From Parasponia andersonii (taxonomy: Eukaryota > Streptophyta > Magnoliopsida > Rosales > Cannabaceae), in assembly GCA_002914805.1 (NCBI GenBank), contig JXTB01000041.1, positions 82,515 through 146,514 of the forward strand: a stretch of 64,000 nucleotides of DNA. The letters are read 5' to 3'. Below, piece by piece: positions 54,819 through 64,000 of the stretch (position 1 is the stretch's first letter; each line of letters begins with the position of its first letter). The position numbers were made by a program, and so were the translations under genes. The notes under the pieces were generated by a model. The model saw nothing but the letters and a program-made list of their open reading frames with translations. It was not told the DNA's origin and searched no databases.

Positions 54819-57800
54819 CCCATGTACTTTTGTCTAAGGAAAATATTGTTATTTTCTTTGTTACGTTGTTTTTTTACCCTTTGTTTAATGACACAATTTC
54901 ATTAAATGGTTGTGATAACAAATCGTGTTACGAAAATCTCTTATAATTAGAATCAAAAAAATGATCTAAACTTGATGATGAAAAAACCTTCAAAGATCTT
55001 AATGCAAAGCGATTTTTGTCAACGATATTGGAGAAAATCTTCATGAATTATGCATTAGAGCTTTTGGCTCACTCCAATTCTTCACTATTCGAATTAATGC
55101 TTATGATTGATTCATTAAAAGGGTTTCAGTAAAATTTGATGCGTGATAATGAAAAACTCTTCAAATTTAAGTCATAAATGATGCAGATCCAAATGATAAT
55201 CATACCAATAAATTAAAGTTACCAACAAAACTAAAATTACTACATATCTAGATACTAAGAACACTATCAATTTAGATTTAGGTGAATATCTATCGTCACA
55301 AATGAGGTATGATTATTTGTAAACAAAAACAAAGACAAGAAAATAACCTTTATTAATTCTAATAGGCCAACAATTCTAAGACTATTTTTGTTGTGATTGT
55401 GTCTCGAAACTGAGTTTTGACTTCGAATTTGGACTCAGTAAGGTAGAGACATAAATTTTGATATAAAATATGACTATGTTTTATTGTGGCACGAAAATCA
55501 CACTGTTTTGTGTGCCACAAACTAGTCACACACTACGTTTCGTTTTTGACAAGGTATATGTCGAACCTAGTATTTTTGGGTACTCTGAATTCAGTGGTGA
55601 CCTCTATTTCTTCATTTAAAACTCCGATAGAAAATTTATTTTTTCAAGTAAACTTACTAGGATGCGGAAACTACCATTCGAATACCCAAGTGACCAATAC
55701 GAGTTTCTTCAAGTGTCATTGGCTTAGTATTAGTACCATATTTAGGTAAGGGTTCAATTATCTAATTTTATATCTATTTGATCTATAATTGCATTAAAAA
55801 TTTGTTTATGAAAAGTCATAATTTCGTGATAGTTTAACAAATTGTTGAAAATTGTTGGATTATATTGGGATTTGACTATGCGGATTATTTTATGTATTTT
55901 ATATTGCGATTATAGGGTAAAATAGCGATACGTTTCCCATGTTACAATAAATTCTAAAATAATGCTAAGTTAGAATTTAAAATATGATTTGATTCATGGA
56001 TACATAGTTATTATGAATTATTACATATTGCATATACCATAAGATCACACACTTGAGTTCCATTATAACATCATGGAATTTTAGATCGCTGGGGAGTTGC
56101 TACAGCGCTAGGTGAAAGACTTGGGCTCCTGTACAAATTTTTAACTGACGTACCTATGAGTAGTATTATGATACTAGGTACTTCTGCTATAAAGGTATTA
56201 CATGGCCGTGATGGAAGGATGAGAGCTCACTCATATACATGGTTAATTTGTGATATATACAATTATATGGATTTGATTTTGGTTTTGAATACGTAATTAT
56301 TCTGGATACTAATTGTTTTATAAACTTAGTTATAAATGAATTTTAGAAAAGATATTAACCATACAAGTTTGGTAAAATTGCATCCATTCAAAAAGGTAAT
56401 TGAATTTCTACTAAACATATGAATGCTCACCCAATGACTTCTCCTACTTTCAGGTATATGTCTAATTAAGATAGTAATCTTGGTGGTCAAATGAGCTGTA
56501 TAGCTTGTACAGATAGTTCTACTCTAAATCCCTGGAGAGTGTTCGTACTTTGTTATCCTTCTTTTCTTATTCAGTTATTTAATCAAGATTAGTAAGTGGA
56601 TGTATGAGAATGATTTTGTTGTTAAATTGAGCATTTAAAACAATAAGTGATTTTATGTAACACATTTTAGACATTGAACTAAATATTTCAATTAAACTCA
56701 ATTTATCAAAATTTATAATTTCTCAACAAGATTTAAAAGAGATAGCTAAAATTTTCTTAAACTTTGATGAGTATTTCTCTAATGAAATTAAAATTAATAA
56801 GTGCTTTAATGAATAATGAATTTCTAAAAATTTAATGATCAAAATAAAATTATCTAATATCTGATTTCTATTAAATTTTATAAAATTAATATTTTATTAT
56901 ATTTTTACTTAAAATTACAAAAAATCACGATTTTAAATTTTCGGTCGTAAGACATTACGGACTCCAATTAGAGGTAGAGATATAACTTTAGCCATTCAAT
57001 GTCTACCCTCGGAACCCTATCCATTAGGATAGAGTATTACCCATTCTATTCAGGTTTAATTTAGGGTACGAGTACAAAGTTAAATATTGGACATAAATCA
57101 GGATGGATCTAGTTGAGGCACGTGGTGTCTCATGCCCTCACTAAACTTTGTGTAATTATACTTTTGTCTCATATTTTTTTAATTGTTTTTTAATTTTATC
57201 CAGCTTAATTTGTATTTTCTATGCTTTCTCATTATTTTTCAATTTCCAATCAAATTTTCACTATTTTTATATGTATTCATTTATTGTTTCTTTCCACTTT
57301 GCCCTCATCTAATAATTTACTGTTTCGGGTTAGTCTAGATATTTTCCTCCCTCTTAAAATTGAGCAATGGTAAATATTACGATAGTCATTAAAAAAGCAC
57401 CCTATATATGAATATATAGAATAATAAATATAAATACATCAAATTTATCCTTTCAAACAATATATGTCAAATTTATAGCAAAACGATACATATACTTATT
57501 TTACATTATGATTGTCTAACTGACAATTAATTTTGCATCAAATTATATTGGATTTAAACTTTTTTCCACCATTCGGTAATGTAGTGTACAAATTTTAAGT
57601 TATTTTTTATTCTTAATAAGTAATATTGAGTTACCTACATATGCAAGTAATTATCTATACCTTATTTATTTTAAGTACATGTTTACTAATTTCTAAAAAA
57701 ATAATTGGGAAGAGAATAGGAGGGAATAATAAACGATAAATGAGAAAGACTAATAAATTCACGTAATAATTATAATTAGTTATGCAGTTAAAAAGAATGA

Positions 57801-57889
57801 CTTTACTTTTGCTTCTCCTTTTAGGCTTTTTTATTTCCTCTTGGACTAATAAAGATGAGTAAGCAGAAACGATGACTGGAAATTTTCTA
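54819..57889. other. Intergenic DNA, no gene recognised
   Basis: AT-rich with several short frames that resemble nothing known (for instance 55486-55749 and 57655-57945 on the minus strand). No LTR or TIR pair was found by eye. Confidence 0.5.
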
Positions 57890-60112
57890 GGGGCTGAGGC
57901 TGTCATGACCCAAAACTCGGGCCAGTGGTGGAAGAGGAATTTCACAAACGTGAGAAATTTCTTGATTTATTTGAAAAGTGTCTAAAAAGTTTTAGTTTTG
58001 TAAACAGTCCATTTTGATTAAGTATTTAGAATTTCATCCCGTGAACCTCTCCCACAGTTCGTATACACCATTAAACATAGATCGAATAATAATTGAAAAA
58101 CGGGAAAATTAAATATAAGTCCAAGAATCATCATCATCTATAACATCAAGTTAAATCCTAAAATGGCATACATAAGTTTATAGATAAAATAGAAAGTATT
58201 AATCTAGTTCAATGCTAATACAAAACTCCAAACAGTCCAAACACCACAACAATAGACTTCTAGCATTACCAAGAAATAAACTACAGTCAAGATGGCCTCT
58301 TACTCCTCCTGATTACCAAGATCGCACTAAACACCACCTGAGGAAGAGAAGAAGAGGGGAGTGAGTATACAATGCCCAGTAGAAAAATAGTTACCTCGAA
58401 GAAAAATAGTTCAGTGATAGAAAACTCCTGCATGGTTAGTTCAAATCCAAAATATACACATATATATATATATATATATATAATTCAAACCGGGAGCCCA
58501 TATATATAAAACAGTGTAATCAAAACCATCAATCCATATGCACTTGACATAAATCAACCCATACCCATGAGCTCTCATCTTCTCATCTGTGGAAACCCAG
58601 GATGATGGCACTAAGTATGCCTAACAGCTTGCCTGACACCTAAATCCATACCCGTAGGGGACACCCGTGTGTCGCTTACCAAACCTGGAGGGGCAACCGA
58701 ATTGCCTATACCTACCAAATGGGAAGGTAATCAGAAGAACAAATCCTGTGTGAGTTTACGGACTTTCACCGACGGTGGGGCACGTAGTGCTACACTGTAA
58801 AACCCACGATGCTAACACGGGTGCTCATGTATAATCGTATAACACGTGCAATACAAAACTGAAGTGTAAAAACTACTGTACTCTGGTTTTTCAGTAAAAC
58901 ATACATAATAGGATTTTATAGAAAAACGGGCAGCATAACGGCCTATTTTTGATATACCCAAAATAACATGTACACAACAAATTCCCAGAGTAGTACAGTA
59001 TATATCTACAACCAGATTCCATCACATATAATTCAAATCATTAAAAACATACTTGTTCTTATATGCTGCAGAAAATAAGTTTTAACTCAAAAATAGTATA
59101 AAACGAAGGTAATTAAACTCCTACCTCACCGGAATAGCGATACTACGCTATTGAGTCCTCAAGGTATCGTTGACGATCACCCGGAGGGTTGGGAATCAAT
59201 TCCAAGCTCTCGATCGTCCTCTAGGGAAAAGTCAACTTCTCACTGGAGCTTCAATTTCGCAAACGGACCTCTTCACTAAATTTTTAGCATCCAAAATAAC
59301 TAGGTTAGACATATAATTTGTCCAATTCTGGTCTGGGCCCACACCGGACTGGTGGCATGTAAAACGAGACAAAATCTCGACTGTATGATATCGATTTTCG
59401 TGCCGATCACCAAACAACATAATATATATATCAAACTTCTCCATTTTCAGAGTACATTCCAAAAATGCGGTCAAAAACACAATCCAACGGCCGGATCAAA
59501 AACAACAACCATAAACTCGAAATGCCAAAAAATGACAACTTTCAATCCGGACAAAATGGAGTTGAGATATATATACCTTGATGATCCTTAAGACGAGACG
59601 AATCCAATGGGACCGGTTGGAGGTCGAATGGTAGCCAGAATCATCGCCGTTGACGAAAAAACCGAAACGGCTCCAACGGCTTCGATGGAGGTTTTCCGGC
59701 GAACTAGGCGACGGCGGCGGCTGGCGAGGGGTGGCGGAGCTTCGGTGCGGCACGGCGATCCTTCGCCGGTCAGTGGCGCAAGCGGACGGTGGCCGGAGTG
59801 CTCCCTGCGGTGGTCGGGCGTCGGCGGCTTAAAAATGCAGAGAGAGAGAGAGAAATCGGGAGAGAAGAGAGAGAAGAGAGAGAGAGAGAAGTGAGTGAAC
59901 AGGCCACGTGGCCTGTTTTGAATAGGCTGTGTAATTTTTCAAAAATTACACATAAGTCCCCAAATTTCAAATCTCTATCAATCTAGTCTCCCAAAAATTA
60001 CAATTTAGTCCCTCTGCACAAAAGTTTTACAAATTAATCCTCACAATATTATATCCAGAAAATTGGTAAATTATCTAAATTACCCTCCCAAAATCCAGGT
60101 TTTTACAGGGGC
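57890..60112 (-). mobile_element. Solo LTR of a third Gypsy-like family, minus orientation
   Basis: Taken as 57895-60107, it is flanked by GGGGC at 57890-57894 and 60108-60112. On the minus strand it begins TGTAAAAACCTGGATTTTGG and ends GGGTCATGACAGCCTCA (an alternative end is GGGTCATGACA at 57901, with imperfect duplications). The motif ACTGGGCATTGTATACTCAC near 58370 (minus strand) is typical of long plant Gypsy LTRs. A GC-rich block (59600-59830) and a GA-rich tract (59838-59890) lie near its 5' end. No internal domain is present. Confidence 0.7.
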
Positions 60113-60922
60113 TGCGGAGGGTATATACTCAGATTCAAAGCCTACCGTTTGTGATCCCAAAGGTTTTTTTTTTTTTTTTTGTGAATGGCATTGTGATCCC
60201 TAAGTTGGGAGGGCTTGTTTTCACGTTAATTATTAATTAATATATGGTCATTGTAGTAACATGTTCATTGGCTGCAGTTGAGACATTGATACTCAAAACG
60301 ACTAAGCAGCAAACTCAAAGTGCCAGGAAATATTTATTTTTCCACATCATGAGGGCATTAGAATTGTTAACAAAGAAAATTCTAAATCCATCAACAATTT
60401 AGTTATGTACATTCGTTTTCTTTTTATATCATAAAAAAATTATTTTACTACTTTGTTTTTGCTTTGTGCATTCCCTATATTCCAAAAATACCTAGTTTAC
60501 TTTGTACATTCCTTATTTTGTTGTACTAATAACAAAAATAATAAAAATAAAAATAGAACTTGAAGCTATTATTAAATTAAAATTTAATATGTTTAAATAA
60601 TTTTGATTTTTTTAAATTTTAAGTTGATCTCCTCTTGTTTTTTTTTTTAAAAAAAAATTGTGTAATTGTATCTTTTTTTTCAAATTTTTTTTTAAGGGTA
60701 CGTATCTTGTTCTTTTTACCTTCAAGTACTTTTCTTGTGTTTTCATCTGTTTTTTTCTACTAAAATGATAAATATGAAAATTCTAATCAAAATAATATAA
60801 TACATAAAAGTACAAAAACTTGAACGATGACTTAACTTCTCTCGGTATTATTTTTATTTTCTCTCAACAATCTTTCTTTTAAGGAGTATTATTTCTTTAT
60901 CGTCATAAGTTCTTGTGCTTTC

Positions 60923-60966
<44 letters not shown>

Positions 60967-61946
60967 TGGTTTGTAATAATAGAACGATACGTTACTCATT
61001 TAATACATAAATATATTAGATATACTATATATATACATATAGGACACACATGTTTTCGTTAAATATATGTGACACACCTTATGTTTCCTATTAAAATATG
61101 ATTATAAATTTAAAATTTTCCTTTTCATTGAACATTGTTAATTTTTTGTGATTTGAAGAATGAAAAAAAAAAAAACTTCTTTCTAGATTTAAACAATTTC
61201 ATTTTTTTTTCCCCTTTCATAGATGAGTTAGTTGATTCTCACTATATAACCACATAATGGGTGTATTTAATTCTTAGATTTTTTTTAATAACTTTAATTA
61301 TGGGATAAATTTATATTTAAAATTATAAATGTACATAATCCAATTATTGATAGTCTAATTATTGATATATTTAGAATTTCCCTATTAATAAAACCTCCAA
61401 GCGTTTTTTCCAATAAATATTGGCCAAATCCATACCATGATCTTTTGGGTCAGTTGCAATTTTTCTTTTCTTTTCCCAAAAATTTGCGTGGAAAGTTTCA
61501 GGGCCAAATGTTTATAGGAAGTTATAACTAAAAAATGGCAACTTCTGAAAAACATACCCAGAATTTGTTCACACTTCGGTCTTCACACGCCACATGATTC
61601 TAAGATTTTTTTTTATATATTTTTTTTCTCTTCCCTATATATACTAACCCTGGGAACGTGAAGAAAATAAAAACAGTTGAGATCAGTGGCAGGTATTTAA
61701 TTTAAGCCCAACTCTTATTCCTCCAAAATTCTAAAACATAAGGCGGTGGTCACTTCCTTGATTTCCTCCTTTGCTTCCAACACAATGAATCCAAAGGTTT
61801 TCTCTTATACTATTTATCTCATAGCAACAACGTTACTATTAATATTCACGAGTTTTGGAGTTTTTCTTGGTTGCATAACGATAGGGGGTCGATATTAAAA
61901 TCAATACTAATCAAAAAAATTGGATCAAACAAAACGTACCACTACT
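60113..61946. other. Intergenic DNA and 5' flank of F-box copy 2
   Basis: AT-rich with T-runs and a TA microsatellite at about 60926-60963. No gene seen. Confidence 0.55.
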
Positions 61947-63048
61947 ATGCCAATGTGGCCGATGACATCCTCCAATTTGCTACCGCACGATGTGATTGTA
62001 GACATACTCTTAAGACTAGTGCGTCTGTGAATCTTGGAAATCTCTAATTGCACACCCTCGGTTCGTAAAAATGCACCACAATCGTCACCGAGTACCACAC
62101 ATCCTAGCATCATTGGAAGGTTATGTTGAGTGGTCCCACAAGGTGTTCTTGTTCGGTTGCTATGGAAACTTTGATCGTGTTTCCGAGTTGAGATTGCCCG
62201 TTTCGCCAACCAGCGAGCGGCGCAAGTCTCTTGTTGTGGAGGGTAGCGATTACGGTATACTATGCTTGTCTCGCTTCGGAGAAGATCCTAGTGCTTTGTA
62301 CTTATGTAACCCCGCAACTAAACAGGTTAAGGCACTCCCTTCTCTTCCAATATTCAGTTCCAACAAGAAGCATCAATTTGGATTCGGTTGCGACCCATTG
62401 ACGAATGATTTCAAGGTGATATGGGTTCATGGAAGATCATCACTTGATGCGGACAATTTGTTTACACCAAGCTGCATTGTTGCAGTTTACAGTTTAAGGA
62501 GCAATTCTTAGAGAAGTAAACGAATGCCTCGGACATTGGAATCGTACCACTCATCAATCTCAGATGTGAAACAGCATACGAGTCGACTCTCTTGCTCCCT
62601 TGTTTTGAATGGTTCTGTTCACTGGATGTTGCACTTTGGATCATCAAGGCGTTGGCCTCGAGACCTGTTGACTGGGATAGTTGCTTTCGATCTAAACACA
62701 GAAGCTGTGTTTAGACTCATTGAAACACCGGTGAAAGGAATAGTCCATGCTATGGCTAAGTTGTCTGAATGTCTTTCCCTGATCGCTTGTGATAATATGT
62801 CCAATTTCATCAATATATGGGTAATGAAAGAATACGGTGACTCCAATTATCTGATCAAGCAAGTCGCAATCGACACAACTGAACACGAACTCATCTCATC
62901 GTGTCCACAGCCATTATGTTTTGCAAGTAATGGATTCATGCTACTTGTTGGTGTTGATGGTTTTTATTTGTACGTTCCCAATAGTAACACTGTGGAAGAC
63001 GTGTTTAAGTCCGAAAATGAACGTGTGGGAATTCACTCCTCATGTTGA
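61947..63048 (+). pseudogene. F-box/FBA protein pseudogene, copy 2
   Basis: The frame starts at ATG 61947 (MPMWPMTSSN) and reads the F-box beginning LLPHDVIVDILLRL, then hits a stop. Resuming one frame over at about 62020 are CVCESWKSLIAHPRFVKMHH, so about eight codons are missing and the frame is shifted. The next part is open: NRHRVPHILASLEG, EWSHKVFLFG, SLVVEGSDYGILCLSRF, LYLCNPATKQVKALPSLP (all FBA-domain features) to a TAG at 62509. The same frame then continues with SCSLVLNGSVHWMLHFGSS, GIVAFDLNTEAVFRLIETP and WVMKEYGDSNYLIKQVAI to TGA at 63046. Family members are substrate-recognition subunits of SCF ligases (CPR1-like). Two lesions make this a pseudogene, though 62071-62509 could still make a fragment. 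Confidence 0.8.
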
Positions 63049-64000
63049 GAGTATATTTCAAATATAAGGAATAAACTTTTGTATCCTTTAGAGTATTCAA
63101 TTCAAGACCAACGCTTTTTCTTTATCTCTGGTTTTTATTTTTAGCCCCTCATTATGCATATTTGCTTCAATATTTTGCTTAATGTTATTCTCTCTTCTGT
63201 TGTTGATTGCAGTTTGTTAAAGAATAATATTGTTCATGGTGTGTTGTTGCCCGGTTCTAACATAGCCGATTTGATTATGAGATTATTCGTTAATTTTCTG
63301 TTAAACATTACATACCAAAACAAAAAGAAACCCAATTTGCATACATTGCACCAAGTCACCAATCTCTTTCATCCCTTTAGCCTTGGGATACAACTCTGCT
63401 TTTTGTGCTCCCACTCCTAGGCCACACCCAAATGATGTTTCATCTCAAAGATACTAATGTTGACCAAGAAAAATGAATTCACCAATGACCATGAATGACA
63501 GCTAAAAACCAAAAAATTCATTTCACATTCAACTAAAGAGGATAAAAGCATTCTTGCATAAAGTTCTAAATAACAAAACACCAGGTATGATACCCCTCTA
63601 ACCATGTTGCCTTAGAACAAAGCATGTCCCACTGCCCATTATTTCTCTCTCTGTCACATTCAGATCTTTCGTTTACTGTTTTCTGCTATGTGCCTTGTAT
63701 TGGATAAAGCATACACTGTAGGTGGAAAATAGAGCATTTCGATTTCGGAATGGGGTCCCTTTACTTAAGTTCACAGAGGAAGTAAGAAGGTACTTATCAA
63801 AGTAAAGCGAGGCAGAGATCAATTTTGTTTGAATTTGATATAGAAACAAATGCCAAAGCAGCTAAATCTTAGAGGGCTTTCACTGAAAAGCTATTATATA
63901 GTAGATTTTGTGTGAATGCACATATTTGAACAGATTTTCCTTTTAATGTCAAGGATGAATCTTTGTGCCTTAGCCTTGTAATATAGTAGAATTCTAATAA
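63049..64000. other. 3' flank of F-box copy 2, nothing else recognised
   Basis: The first 100 bp resemble the 3' flank of F-box copy 1. The rest has short frames of no known family. The window ends in intergenic DNA. Confidence 0.5.

Noticed and set aside
59607..59894. Arg/Gly-rich ORFs on the + strand
   Set aside because: They lie in a GC-rich part of a solo LTR and match no protein family I know.
57901..60107. LTR ending exactly at 57901
   Set aside because: This gives flanks GAGGC and GGGGC that differ by one base; taking 57895 gives identical GGGGC flanks, so it is preferred, though not certain.
62071..62511. Stand-alone short F-box-associated gene starting at 62071
   Set aside because: An upstream F-box in another frame and downstream FBA sequence in the same frame show that it is the middle of a broken gene.

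Overview
The window is nuclear DNA of a flowering plant, almost certainly a eudicot. The protein-coding genes are intron-rich with GT..AG introns, their products belong to land-plant families, and about half of the window is transposable-element DNA in an AT-rich background. I cannot name the species. The assembly has one run of 115 Ns (25660-25774) and single Ns at 2987 and 40511.

Five genes look intact, all on the + strand: a BAHD acyltransferase of the HCT type (566-2007, 2 exons), a WAT1-related EamA-type transporter (12452-14917, 7 exons), an endonuclease/exonuclease/phosphatase-fold protein with EF-hands of the At1g02270 type (33839-36884, 10 exons), a membrane-tethered NAC transcription factor (41704-44287, 6 exons), and an ILR1-like IAA-amino acid hydrolase (45327-47865, 5 exons). 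I derived the exon boundaries by reading splice sites and phases by eye. Two related F-box/FBA pseudogenes (about 53500-54340 and 61947-63048) are broken copies of one family. No RNA gene was recognised. The genes are not an operon or an evident cluster; HCT (phenylpropanoid metabolism), ILR1-like (auxin conjugates) and WAT1-related (possibly auxin or metabolite export) are simply neighbours.

Mobile DNA, left to right. A small MITE at 2967-3183 sits in a TA repeat. An Athila-like Gypsy element on the - strand (about 3893-8839) keeps its 5' LTR, a tRNA-Asp-type primer site, gag, protease and part of the reverse transcriptase (RT); it is inserted in the RT of an older chromovirus-type Gypsy element (8840 to about 11670, - strand). 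A complete but decayed Tat-type Gypsy element spans 15707-29163 on the + strand, with 5-bp target duplications ACAAG; it carries gag-pol plus a spliced-looking antisense ORF, and is itself interrupted by a 2.3-kb LTR (25092-27389) flanked by GGATG. A solo LTR of the same family as the Tat-type element lies at 32331-33002 (TATAT duplications). Another solo LTR is at 57895-60107.

The most unusual object is at 47986-53362: a 5.4-kb Mutator-like element (MULE) with perfect 9-bp target duplications (ATAATAAGA), long degenerate terminal inverted repeats, a gutted transposase that keeps only an N-terminal piece and a CCHC zinc knuckle, and a four-unit higher-order repeat. Inside those units a 21/42-bp minisatellite stays open in one reading frame and would encode a two-heptad, coiled-coil-like repeat. 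The element lies 112 bp past the stop codon of the ILR1-like gene.
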